Positions 1-7,328 of a stretch of DNA of 36,591 nt are shown here, in pieces. Origin of the DNA: Lentihominibacter excrementipullorum. Lineage in GTDB: Bacteria; Bacillota; Clostridia; Peptostreptococcales; Anaerovoracaceae. The stretch spans positions 1 to 36,591 of the forward strand of contig DVOB01000191.1 in NCBI GenBank assembly GCA_018713975.1, given 5' to 3'. Each line of letters opens with the position of its first letter. Position 1 is the stretch's first letter. The notes below the pieces were generated by a model. That model ran no database searches, was not told the DNA's origin, and was given only the letters and a program-made list of their open reading frames with translations. A program made the position numbers and the translations under genes.

Positions 1-975
1 CTGGAAAAATGGCTGGAAATAGCCAGGGTAAAAATCAAGGTCACTACTTACAGTTCTTACCGGAACATGGCAAAAGCAAACATAATACCCTACTTCAGCA
101 AGAAGAAGATCAGGCTTAAAGATCTCAAAGCCCAGCATATACAGGTGTATTATACTAAAAGGCTTCAGGAGGTCAAGCCTAATACAGTGATACATGAACA
201 TGCCGTTATATTTCAGTCATTGAAATATGCCGAAAAAATCGAGCTTGTTCCCAAAAATGTTGCCTTACAGGTTGACCGCCCCAAAAAGAACGATTATCAG
301 CCTGTATTCCTCGATGCTGAGGAATTGGAGAAGATCTTCAAAGCTGCCAGAGGCACACGCCTTGAACTTCCGATAATGATAGCAGCCTTTTACGGTCTGC
401 GCCGCAGTGAAGTCATCGGTTTGAAATGGAGTGCCATAGATTTCGATAAGAATACCATCACCATCAATCATACTGTCACAACTGCGAATCCGGAAGGTAA
501 ATACGAAGAAGTCGCGCAGGATTCAGCGAAGACCAAATCGAGCCTGCGAACTTTGCCGCTTGTCGGTAATTTCAAAAGGTATTTTCAGGAGCTGAAAGAA
601 TCACAGGAGCTGAACAGGCAGATCTGCGGCAATTCCTATAACTATGATTATATAGAATATGTATTTGTAGACGAGCTTGGAGAACGTATGAAGCCCGGAT
701 ATATCACCGGTCAGTTTCCTAAATTCCTGGAGAAACATGGTTTCAAACATATGCCTTTCCATGATCTTCGTCATTGCTCGGCAAGTCTCCTTCTTGCAAA
801 CGGAGTTCAGATGAAGCAGATACAGGAATGGCTCGGTCACAGCGATTTCAGCACCACAGCCAATATATACGCTCATCTTGACTATTCGTCAAAGATTTCT
901 TCTGTTGAAGCTATGACAAATATACTTGAATTGCCTGATGACAGCTGCTTTGAAAGCAAATGGAAAAACTGCTGA
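1..975 (+). CDS. Tyrosine-type site-specific recombinase (integrase), 5' end cut off by window edge
   Basis: The reading frame is open from base 1, so the gene starts left of the window; the first ATG at 67 lies inside the protein. The residues before it (LEKWLEIARVKIKVTTYSSY) look like the end of the SAM-like core-binding domain of phage and ICE integrases. The C-terminal catalytic domain is complete: the first Arg in YGLRRSEV, a Lys in the AKTKSSLRTLPL beta-hairpin, HDLRH, and the final His and nucleophile Tyr in GHSDFSTTANIYAHL. It should be an active DNA strand-exchange enzyme. It ends 157 bp before the 3' end of tRNA-Ser and points toward it, as expected for an integrative element inserted at a tRNA. 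Family assignment is firm. The type of element (ICE, prophage or island) cannot be told from this end. Confidence 0.93.
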   Translation: MEKWLEIARVKIKVTTYSSYRNMAKANIIPYFSKKKIRLKDLKAQHIQVYYTKRLQEVKPNTVIHEHAVIFQSLKYAEKIELVPKNVALQVDRPKKNDYQPVFLDAEELEKIFKAARGTRLELPIMIAAFYGLRRSEVIGLKWSAIDFDKNTITINHTVTTANPEGKYEEVAQDSAKTKSSLRTLPLVGNFKRYFQELKESQELNRQICGNSYNYDYIEYVFVDELGERMKPGYITGQFPKFLEKHGFKHMPFHDLRHCSASLLLANGVQMKQIQEWLGHSDFSTTANIYAHLDYSSKISSVEAMTNILELPDDSCFESKWKNC

Positions 976-995
976 ATATAATTTAGATTTTCGAT

Positions 996-1015
996 CCGGT
1001 ACAACCGGTATTTTT
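996..1015 (+). terminator. Weak intrinsic terminator candidate after the integrase
   Basis: A 5-bp stem CCGGT/ACCGG (996-1000 and 1004-1008) with a 3-nt loop is followed by TATTTTT, 20 bp after the integrase stop. The stem is short, so this is a tentative call. Confidence 0.3.
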
Positions 1016-1028
1016 CAAAAATCGCAGA

Positions 1029-1060
1029 AGTTCTGCCCAAGTATTCAGCAGTTCTGCCCA
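1029..1060. repeat. Two 11-bp direct repeats 21 bp apart between integrase and tRNA
   Basis: AGTTCTGCCCA occurs at 1029-1039 and again at 1050-1060. The 21-bp period is two helical turns, so both copies face the same side of the DNA. They lie in the presumed attachment region and could be arm-type sites for the integrase or an excisionase. No function can be proved from the sequence. Confidence 0.5.
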
Positions 1061-1099
1061 CTGAAAATCGAGCAAAAACAGCGATTTCCAAAAAATTCA

Positions 1100-1130
1100 A
1101 AAGCCTGTAACCATTGCAATTACAGGCTTT
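1100..1130 (-). terminator. Intrinsic terminator of tRNA-Ser
   Basis: Perfect 11-bp inverted repeat, 1100-1110 against 1120-1130, with a 9-nt loop. On the minus strand it comes 2 nt after the CCA end of the tRNA and is followed by a T-rich tail (TTTGAATTTTTT). It is well placed to end the tRNA transcript. Confidence 0.75.
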
Positions 1131-1132
1131 GT

Positions 1133-1221
1133 TGGCGGAGAAGGTGGGATTCGAACCCACGTGCCCTTGCGGACAACCGCATTTCGAGTGCGGCTCGTTA
1201 TGACCACTTCGATACTTCTCC
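1133..1221 (-). tRNA. tRNA-Ser (anticodon CGA, reads UCG)
   Basis: Read on the minus strand, the acceptor stem GGAGAAG pairs with CTTCTCC, followed by G73 and an encoded CCA. The anticodon stem CCGCA/TGCGG encloses the loop CTCGAAA, giving anticodon CGA. A long variable arm (around TTGTCCGCAAGGGCA) marks a class II tRNA, and the T-loop is the standard GTTCGAATC. Length is 89 nt including CCA. It has its own promoter and terminator. The adjacent integrase gene suggests its 3' end serves as an attachment site. Confidence 0.95.
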
Positions 1222-1272
1222 ATATGAACTTCGCTGGCCGAACCTAAATTACTGGTTCAGCGAACATTAATT

Positions 1273-1301
1273 AGTATACATTAAAATCGCTCCCTATGCA
1301 A
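1273..1301 (-). promoter_or_regulatory. SigA-type promoter of tRNA-Ser
   Basis: Minus strand: -35 TTGCAT (1296-1301), 17-bp spacer, -10 TATACT (1273-1278). The start should lie near 1266, leaving a leader of about 45 nt. That leader contains an imperfect hairpin (1230-1264; TTCGCTG pairs with CAGCGAA). From here to the lipid kinase stop at 1509 I see no gene. Confidence 0.7.
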
Positions 1302-1508
1302 GATGTAAATTGCTTACTTACGCGAGTTGGGTTTATTTGCCGGATTGTGCAGGACGTCCACCCCGACAGCGGAACTGCTCGGCAACGGAGTCCATTCCGG
1401 CCCGCAAAATCCTCTCATTGCCAGTCCATTACAGACATTTCGCGAAAAAAACAAAACATCTGTAAACGCAGCCCACCGTCCCCGACAATCGCAACGAGCT
1501 CATGGCTC

Positions 1509-2474
1509 TCAGCGGTTCCCAGGCACGATGAACCTGAAGGCTTTCGGCTCCATCCAGAACTCTACCTTCCTTTGAGTCGTTATCTCCCCGTCGGTGCACA
1601 GCCGCAGACTTTCACCGTTGGCAATGACAGTCAGCGTCTTTTCCTTCGTGTATCGTATCACATCATTATCCCGGATCTGTTTCTTTTCCATATGAACGCC
1701 CTTGGAATAGCTGGGGAACAACGCCATAAAAAACCGCCGGCTCATGTCGTTGACGACGCTGACGTCCATCAGTCCGTCATCCAGCTTACAGTACGGCACA
1801 CCTTTCACACCTCCGCCGCAGTAGCAGCCGTTGGCGATGGCGATGAGCAATATCCTTCCTCCTGCCTCCGTGCCGTCGCTGTAAAGTATCCTCAGATCGG
1901 CGCCTTTTTTCTCTATCAATATTATAGCCACCGATATCATATAAGCCAACGTTCCGCCCACCAGCGGCCAGCGTTTCACTCTGGATGTCATATCCACCAC
2001 ATTGCAGTCGAAGCCGATGTTGAACATGTTGGCGCAATATCCTTCCGTCACCACATCCTGATGCTCGGCCCTGTATCCTATCAGATCGCAGCTGACCGAC
2101 CGGCCCGTCAGCTGCCTCTCCATATCGAGAAAATCGGAAGCCGTCCCATAATTCCTTATGAAATCATTGCCGGTGCCAAGAGGCACTGCTCCGACCTCCA
2201 CATGAGAAAACCCAAAAGCGCCGTTGACTACCTCGTTTATGGTCCCATCCCCGCCGCAGGCGTATATTCTCAATTTCTCCGACCCTTTGCCTTCGGCCCC
2301 GGCGCTCTGACGACAGACCTCTTCTGTATACCTGACTCCGTCCCCGACTCCCGTCGTGCAGTAGACCTGGTATTCGATACCCAGCTTTTTCGCGGCGGCC
2401 TTCAGCCCTTCCATGAACCGCTGCTGCTTTTTCCGCTTTCCCGAATTGGGATTGACGATAAAATAATACTTCAA
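1509..2474 (-). CDS. Diacylglycerol kinase family lipid kinase (YegS/DagK type)
   Basis: Predicted 321-aa soluble lipid kinase that phosphorylates diacylglycerol or a related lipid with ATP, for phospholipid recycling. It opens with the family N-terminus MKYYFIVNPNSGK. It carries the nucleotide-binding GGDGT motif at about residues 74-78 and PLGTGNDF at 98-105, then a beta-rich C-terminal domain. I place the start at TTG 2472-2474 because GGAGGT lies 4 nt upstream at 2479-2484; a TTG four codons earlier would overlap that site. It is divergent from the M29 aminopeptidase across about 100 bp. Only weak -10-like sequences are seen there (for example TACAAT at 2522-2527 for the plus strand). The exact lipid substrate cannot be read from the sequence. 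Confidence 0.9.
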   Translation of the reverse strand: MKYYFIVNPNSGKRKKQQRFMEGLKAAAKKLGIEYQVYCTTGVGDGVRYTEEVCRQSAGAEGKGSEKLRIYACGGDGTINEVVNGAFGFSHVEVGAVPLGTGNDFIRNYGTASDFLDMERQLTGRSVSCDLIGYRAEHQDVVTEGYCANMFNIGFDCNVVDMTSRVKRWPLVGGTLAYMISVAIILIEKKGADLRILYSDGTEAGGRILLIAIANGCYCGGGVKGVPYCKLDDGLMDVSVVNDMSRRFFMALFPSYSKGVHMEKKQIRDNDVIRYTKEKTLTVIANGESLRLCTDGEITTQRKVEFWMEPKAFRFIVPGNR

Positions 2475-2572
2475 CGCCACCTCCAAAATTTTCTACCCTT
2501 TTAAAAATACCACACATAGGGTACAATATGCTATAGAAAATTTTACTGTTGACATATATCGAGGAGGAAATA

Positions 2573-3682
2573 ATGGATCAGAGAATAAAAAAGCTGGCGG
2601 ATCTGCTGGTGAACTACTCCTGCGACCTGCAGGAAGGGGAAAAGATACTCATCTCCTACGAAGGCGACTGCTGCCGTCCTCTGGTAAAGCAGCTGGTGAA
2701 AAACACCTATGCCCGCGGAGGAAAGCCTTACGTGGAGATCAGCGACTCGGAGATCACCCGGGAAATACTGCTGGGCTGTGATGAAGAACAGATCAGCTTC
2801 ATGAATAAGTACAAACTGGCCCAAATGGAAGGCATGAGCGCCTATATCGCCGTCAGAGCCGGAAACAACACGTCGGAGCTGTCGGACGTGCCGCCAAAGC
2901 AGCTGAACATGTACAGCCGCCTCACCAGACCTGTTCTGGACAGGCGCGTCAACGAAACGAAATGGGTAGTCCTCAGATATCCCAACCCCTCCATGGCTCA
3001 GCTGGCCGGCAGCAGCCTGGAACGCTTCGAAGATTTCTACTTTGACGTCTGCACTCTTGACTACGGCAAAATGAGCAAAGCCATGGACTCCCTGGTCGCC
3101 CTCATGGAAAAGACAGACAAGGTGGAAATCAAGGGACCTGGGACGGACCTGACTTTTTCCATAAAGGGCATACCGGCCATCAAGTGCGACGGAAAGTGCA
3201 ATATTCCCGACGGAGAAGTCTACACAGCTCCCGTGAGAGAATCGATGAACGGCATCATTTCATACAACACGCCGTCTGAAGAACAGGGCTTCACCTTCGA
3301 GAACATCGTCTTCGAGATAAAGGACGGCAGGATAGTGAAAGCCACATCCAACGACGATACCAGGATAAACCAGCTGCTGGATACGGACGAAGGAGCCCGG
3401 TACTTCGGCGAATTCGCCATCGGTGTCAACCCGTACATCCTGGAACCTATGAAGGACACCCTCTTCGATGAAAAAATAGCAGGCAGCTTCCATCTGACAC
3501 CGGGCGCAGCCTACGAAGATGCCTTCAATGGCAACAAGTCGGCAGTCCACTGGGATCTGGTGATGATACAGCGTCCTGAATACGGCGGCGGAGAAATATA
3601 CTTCGACGGCAGGCTCATAAGAAAAGACGGCATCTTCACTCTGCCTGAACTTTCCTGCCTGAATCCTGAAAACCTCAAATAA
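2573..3682 (+). CDS. M29-family metallo-aminopeptidase
   Basis: A 369-aa cytoplasmic exopeptidase of the AmpS/aminopeptidase T family, which removes N-terminal residues using a two-metal centre. The family ligand set appears in order: Glu215 (GEVYTAP), Glu280 (YFGEFAIGVNP), His307 (SFHLTPG), Tyr314 (AAYEDAF), and His326 with Asp328 (VHWD). Length matches the family at 370-410 aa. The start is ATG 2573 because GAGGAGG at 2561-2567 lies 5 nt upstream; a TTG at 2549 would precede the ribosome binding site. It is the only plus-strand gene between the integrase and cdaR, and it is followed by a complex terminator. It probably works in peptide catabolism. Its natural substrate is unknown. Confidence 0.93.
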   Translation: MDQRIKKLADLLVNYSCDLQEGEKILISYEGDCCRPLVKQLVKNTYARGGKPYVEISDSEITREILLGCDEEQISFMNKYKLAQMEGMSAYIAVRAGNNTSELSDVPPKQLNMYSRLTRPVLDRRVNETKWVVLRYPNPSMAQLAGSSLERFEDFYFDVCTLDYGKMSKAMDSLVALMEKTDKVEIKGPGTDLTFSIKGIPAIKCDGKCNIPDGEVYTAPVRESMNGIISYNTPSEEQGFTFENIVFEIKDGRIVKATSNDDTRINQLLDTDEGARYFGEFAIGVNPYILEPMKDTLFDEKIAGSFHLTPGAAYEDAFNGNKSAVHWDLVMIQRPEYGGGEIYFDGRLIRKDGIFTLPELSCLNPENLK

Positions 3683-3689
3683 ACTCGCA

Positions 3690-3785
3690 GGTGACGGGGG
3701 CAAAAGCTAAAGGCTCCCCATAGACCAAGACCGGCGCCCAGGGCTTTTGCCCCGGCACGCCGGCCTTTTATCGTCACCGTTTTTT
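3690..3785 (+). terminator. Large multi-stem terminator between convergent genes
   Basis: Two stems stack directly: GGTGACG (3690-3696) pairs with CGTCACC (3772-3778), and an 11-bp perfect stem pairs 3697-3707 with 3743-3753. The 35-nt inner loop and the 18-nt bulge are rich in GGC and GCC and can form further small hairpins. Six T follow at 3780-3785, so it terminates the aminopeptidase transcript. The same fold on the minus strand lacks a T-run but lies just after the cohesin gene. It is bigger than an ordinary terminator. Confidence 0.65.
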
Positions 3786-3808
3786 ACAGTCAGACGACAT
3801 CCGCTCCA

Positions 3809-4690
3809 TCATCTCAGATCGTTGTCGTCAAAACCATCCCAGTCAGACCAGCTTTCGGTCTCCTCAGATGCTTTCTTCTTCGTCTCTTTATCTGCTTTCC
3901 TGCCACTGCTCATCCGTTCCATCCTGCTCATGGGCCTCTGCTCATCTCCATAGGTTTCCGGCCGATATCCGGTATACTGATCAGATCCATCGGACGGCTC
4001 ATCAGTCTCTTCTTCCGAAGCAGGAGCGGCCTTCTTTTTCTTCTTCCTGGCCAGCAGAACAGCTATGATGATGATGAGTATCAGCGGTATGGCGATAGCT
4101 GCTGCCATCAGCAATGTCACGCTGCTTTCACCATTGCCCTCATCCGGTTTCTCATCGACTCCGGAAAGCTCCGTTTCAGCCACCGGCTGGTCAGGAGATG
4201 TGGTCTGAGTGATGATCTCTTCCTCCGCTGCGCTTCCCGCTATGGAAACGGTCTTGGATGCCGAAGGCGTTTCTCCGATATAAGCTTCATTCAGATCGTA
4301 AAGCTCCCTGGTCGTCACCTCCAGCACAGTATCCCCTTCTGATATAGCCTGAAACTCGATATTGAACGTCACACTGCCGTCAGTACCCCCACTGCTCAGC
4401 TGGATATATCCTGAGTTCCCCGTACTGCTTCCTCCTGATATATACGTCAGCTTATCAGTGTCATAGGTAAGACTGGCATCTACCCGCCCTATGTTGCCGC
4501 CGCCAAAAGTGACGGCAACGGTAAAGGTATCCCCGCCTTTTACATCATCTCCTCCGCTGAGTGTAACAGAAGATGCCGCGAATACCCGAGGCGATATCAG
4601 TGGTATCACCAGCGCCAGTACTGCTATCAGCACTATCAGCCTCTTCAATATCCTCTCTGTCGTTCTTTCCTTATCTTTGCAATACGTCAT
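3809..4690 (-). CDS. Cohesin-domain surface protein with signal peptide and C-terminal membrane anchor
   Basis: 293 aa. Residues 1-39 form a signal peptide ending near VFA. Residues 41-150 resemble a cohesin domain, the beta-sandwich that binds dockerins in cellulosomes, with GGDTFTVAVTF, VDASLTYDTDKLTYISG and GSVTFNIEF as typical strands. An acidic, Thr-rich linker (about 153-190) leads to one membrane helix (about 191-214, LLMAAAIAIPLILIIIIAVL). A KKKKK stop-transfer stretch and an 80-residue charged cytoplasmic tail ending in DDNDLR follow. The start has AAAGGGG upstream. It lies 92 bp downstream of the SH3-glucosaminidase gene and is probably co-transcribed with it. No dockerin partner is visible here. 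It may present or scaffold a wall enzyme; that is inference. Confidence 0.82.
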   Translation of the reverse strand: MTYCKDKERTTERILKRLIVLIAVLALVIPLISPRVFAASSVTLSGGDDVKGGDTFTVAVTFGGGNIGRVDASLTYDTDKLTYISGGSSTGNSGYIQLSSGGTDGSVTFNIEFQAISEGDTVLEVTTRELYDLNEAYIGETPSASKTVSIAGSAAEEEIITQTTSPDQPVAETELSGVDEKPDEGNGESSVTLLMAAAIAIPLILIIIIAVLLARKKKKKAAPASEEETDEPSDGSDQYTGYRPETYGDEQRPMSRMERMSSGRKADKETKKKASEETESWSDWDGFDDNDLR

Positions 4691-4755
4691 CGCTTGCCCC
4701 TTTAACTTTACTCATCCTTATCCTGTGTCTCTGTTTCGCATTTTTTACATACTCG

Positions 4756-4814
4756 GCATTCCGTCCACGCCACGCGATCTGCCTATGGAAGCTGACACGC
4801 AGTGGACGGCATGC
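4756..4814 (-). repeat. Imperfect inverted repeat across the glucosaminidase stop codon
   Basis: GCAT-T-CCGTCCAC (4756-4768) pairs with GTGGACGG-C-ATGC (4802-4814): 12 paired bases, one mismatch, 33-nt loop. It covers the last codons and stop of the SH3-glucosaminidase, upstream of the cohesin gene. No T-run follows, so it may be an mRNA processing or attenuating stem rather than a terminator. Confidence 0.4.
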
Positions 4815-7059
4815 TGCTGTATACAGGTATTTCGAATACCACAGGATAGTTATCATTACTGCTGTAAGCTCTCTTGACTATGCTGCCTTCGCTGGCCGCG
4901 CCGGCCACATTGGTCATGTACTGGTGAGTACCTACCTTGCTTACACCGTTTTTCACATTGAACTTCTTAGTATAGTATGAATCCTGATTGTTGGAAACAT
5001 ACTCCTCCGAATAGAACATCGCTCCGCCTAATATGGATTTATACGGCGTGTTCCACGGTCTGGAATAGCTTGTAGCGCCCACTCCTGAGCCCTTAGCGTA
5101 CCAGAGACCTCTCTGGATGGCATTCATGGTGCTGGTAGTATATGCCCCTATATTGAAGAAGTTGTAATAGCCCTGATATCCCGGATAAGTTCCCGATACC
5201 AGACTGCTTCCGCTCCATCCCTGCTCCTGTATGATCATTGCCGCCAGCACATTAGGGTTGACACCTCCATTCTTTCCCGCCGCGTTTATCAACGTCGAAT
5301 AGGAGCTGTATCCGCCTCCAGGGTTTCTGCTCTGCATGAACGAGCCCTGAATAACTGCCGCTACCGTGTCGGCACTCTGAGAGCCGCTGTCATATCTGTG
5401 GGTCATGAACTGATATATGCCGCTCTCCGTCAGGAAATTCCTCGGATCCATATAATACTTCACCACAGTAGGACTGGCAGCATACCAGCCTCCGTCAAAG
5501 GTCGTCCACGTCTTTGTTGAGGAGTTGTAGGAACCCGGAGCCGTGGATCTGTATGATACAGGTGATGACGCGCTGACCAGATTGGTGGAAACGCTGGCCG
5601 TTTCCCTGGCAATGGCATCCGACCATGAATATCCTACATTGTATGCCTTGAATACCCACTGAGGATGAGCCGCGTGGAGCATCCTCAGGCCCGGTTTGTA
5701 GCTCTCAGGGAATCCCTGAGCCGTCATATAACTTTCAAAATCGCTGTCGGACGTCACTGTCTTTACGGACAGATAATCGGAACACAGATATCCCACCTGA
5801 CTGACGCTGTACTGATATGTGTACCATACCTTGCCATCGCTGGCCTTCTTAGAACCCGTGACCGTTATGGTCGTCCCCTTGGGCAGCGTCGTCAGCCGCG
5901 TATAGCTTGTCCCTGCTCCCGTCCTGACATTGAGTCCGTCATTGGCTGTCACCGTCCCCATCTGGAATGTCACAGGCGAACTGGATGAACCCTGATCCGT
6001 ATCCTCATCAGAGCTTCCCGAATTGCTGTTCTGAGTGACCTTCACATAGGAGCCGGAAACATATCCCAGTCTTCCATTGTATGTAAGCTTGTACCATGTA
6101 TTGCCCGAGCTGTCTTTCGCATTGCCTATTATTGTGAAAGTCTTACCCTTGGCCATGGATCCGATAGTCCCGTAATTAGTTCCCGGGCCGCTCCTCACCA
6201 GCAGCGGATCAGACTTGGTATTGACAGTACCGATAGCGTTTTCCGTCTCCTCGGTAGCTCCTGAAGATGTCTTGATGGTCACATAATTGGAAGAAACATA
6301 ACCTGTCTTCCCATTAAATGTCAATCTGTACCACCATGTCCCCGAACTGTCCTGAGCTTTTCCCGTCACGGAGAAGGTTTTGCCCTTGGCCATGGATCCG
6401 ATGGTCCCGTAATTAGTTCCCGGGCCGCTCCTCACCAGCAGCGGATCCGTCTTTGTTGCCACCGTGCCTGTAGTTCCAGTCACTTCTGTAACACCTGACG
6501 ATGTAGAAGTGGTCTTTACATATTTGGAAGAAACATAGCCTGTCTTTCCATTGAAGGAAAGCGTATACCACCATGTCCCCGATATATCCTGCACCTTTCC
6601 GGTCACGGTGAAAGTCTTTCCTTTTACCATCGTTCCCAGACTGCTGTAGCTCGTTCCCGGACCACTTCTGACAATGAGCGGGTCAGTTTTTGTATTTACC
6701 GTTCCCTGAGTGTTGGAAACCGAAGTTACCGTATTCTGTTTTATGTTAACATACTTCGATGATACATAACCGGTCTTCGAACCGTACTTCAGCTGGTACC
6801 ATACCACCCCGGAAGAGTCCTTCGCAGATCCGGTAACGACAAAAGTCTTCCCCTTCGCCAGTGAGCCTATTTTAGAATAGCTGGTTCCCGCTCCGGACCT
6901 GACATACAGCAAGCTTGCCGTGACCTGGCCTGTTTCGCCGGCCGCGTAGACTTTGCCGAGATCCGTCAGCGGCAGCCCCGCGAATACCGATACCGCCATC
7001 ATGACAGCTATGACCGCCGCAGCCCTCCTTTTTCTTTTAGAAATATCCTGTGTTGACAT
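4783..7059 (-). CDS. Secreted cell-wall glucosaminidase with five SH3 domains
   Basis: 758-aa exported murein hydrolase. A signal peptide (about 1-40) is followed by five bacterial SH3 domains (about 42-105, 116-180, 190-255, 268-330 and 350-410), each with an LxVRSGPGT-type core and a GYVSSxYV end. These probably bind the wall. The C-terminal third (about 430-758) is a LytG/FlgJ-like endo-beta-N-acetylglucosaminidase domain. It has DPRNFLTE and MIIQEQGWSGSS, whose Glu is the likely catalytic acid, and NFFNIGAY. The start is ATG 7057-7059, 5 nt after GGAGG; earlier in-frame codons precede that site. A consensus promoter lies upstream. The third and fourth SH3 domains are almost identical in DNA. 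It should cleave glycan strands during growth or separation. Confidence 0.92.
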   Translation of the reverse strand: MSTQDISKRKRRAAAVIAVMMAVSVFAGLPLTDLGKVYAAGETGQVTASLLYVRSGAGTSYSKIGSLAKGKTFVVTGSAKDSSGVVWYQLKYGSKTGYVSSKYVNIKQNTVTSVSNTQGTVNTKTDPLIVRSGPGTSYSSLGTMVKGKTFTVTGKVQDISGTWWYTLSFNGKTGYVSSKYVKTTSTSSGVTEVTGTTGTVATKTDPLLVRSGPGTNYGTIGSMAKGKTFSVTGKAQDSSGTWWYRLTFNGKTGYVSSNYVTIKTSSGATEETENAIGTVNTKSDPLLVRSGPGTNYGTIGSMAKGKTFTIIGNAKDSSGNTWYKLTYNGRLGYVSGSYVKVTQNSNSGSSDEDTDQGSSSSPVTFQMGTVTANDGLNVRTGAGTSYTRLTTLPKGTTITVTGSKKASDGKVWYTYQYSVSQVGYLCSDYLSVKTVTSDSDFESYMTAQGFPESYKPGLRMLHAAHPQWVFKAYNVGYSWSDAIARETASVSTNLVSASSPVSYRSTAPGSYNSSTKTWTTFDGGWYAASPTVVKYYMDPRNFLTESGIYQFMTHRYDSGSQSADTVAAVIQGSFMQSRNPGGGYSSYSTLINAAGKNGGVNPNVLAAMIIQEQGWSGSSLVSGTYPGYQGYYNFFNIGAYTTSTMNAIQRGLWYAKGSGVGATSYSRPWNTPYKSILGGAMFYSEEYVSNNQDSYYTKKFNVKNGVSKVGTHQYMTNVAGAASEGSIVKRAYSSNDNYPVVFEIPVYSSMPSTACQLP
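6146..6447 (-). repeat. Near-identical 65-bp repeats inside the SH3 array
   Basis: Bases 6146-6210 and 6383-6447 match at 64 of 65 positions (A/G difference at the 21st base). They encode the matching part of the fourth and third SH3 domains (LLVRSGPGTNYGTIGSMAKG). The other SH3 copies have diverged, so this pair reflects a recent duplication or gene conversion. Confidence 0.85.
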
Positions 7060-7127
7060 AATCCCCTCCTCGTTTACCATGTTTTTGCCCTGTATATTAA
7101 GTAACTCCAAGCATTTACCGCGTCATG

Positions 7128-7156
7128 ATTATACCTTATAATCGTTGAAAAGTCAA
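7128..7156 (-). promoter_or_regulatory. Consensus SigA promoter for the SH3-glucosaminidase operon
   Basis: Minus strand: -35 TTGACT (7151-7156), 17-bp spacer, -10 TATAAT (7128-7133). Transcription should start near 7121, giving a leader of about 60 nt before ATG 7059. Confidence 0.85.
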
Positions 7157-7170
7157 TGCTTTCGACGATT
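7140..7170. promoter_or_regulatory. Inverted repeat enclosing the -35 box (operator candidate)
   Basis: AATCGTTGAAA (7140-7150) and TTTCGACGATT (7160-7170) are 11-bp arms with one mismatch. The 9-bp centre begins with the whole -35 hexamer (7151-7156). A repressor or activator dimer bound here would control the promoter. The binding protein is unknown. Confidence 0.45.
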
Positions 7171-7269
7171 TTACATCGCTTTTATGAGCATCCATTTTAA
7201 GGAAATTTTACATTGATTTCAAAAATTATTTGAATAACCCTTCTGTCACTTGTATGTGGCGAACATATC

Positions 7270-7306
7270 AAAAAGCCTGCAGACCATTTCGATCTTCAGG
7301 CTTTTT
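7270..7306 (-). terminator. Intrinsic terminator after the DUF3343 gene
   Basis: AAAAAGCCTG (7270-7279) pairs with CAGGCTTTTT (7297-7306) over a 17-nt loop. It can act in both directions. On the minus strand it ends the unit containing the carboxypeptidase and DUF3343 genes, 23 bp after the stop. Confidence 0.75.
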
Positions 7307-7328
7307 CACGCGCTCACGCCGCGCTATA

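Noticed and set aside
1296..2504. Long plus-strand open frame of about 400 codons
   Set aside because: It is antisense to the lipid kinase, has no family motifs and no ribosome binding site. The minus-strand frame has clear GGDGT and GTGNDF motifs.
2549..2577. TTGACA at 2549 as a -35 box for the aminopeptidase
   Set aside because: A -10 box 17 bp further would lie in the start codon region, after the ribosome binding site, and no TATAAT-like sequence is there.
3690..3785. Known riboswitch class (c-di-GMP, cobalamin or similar) in the convergent gap
   Set aside because: On either strand it lies downstream of genes, not upstream, and I do not recognise the conserved cores of those classes.
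6100..6990. CRISPR-like regular repeats
   Set aside because: The repeats are in-frame SH3 domain units about 237 bp apart within one coding sequence, without spacers of uniform length.
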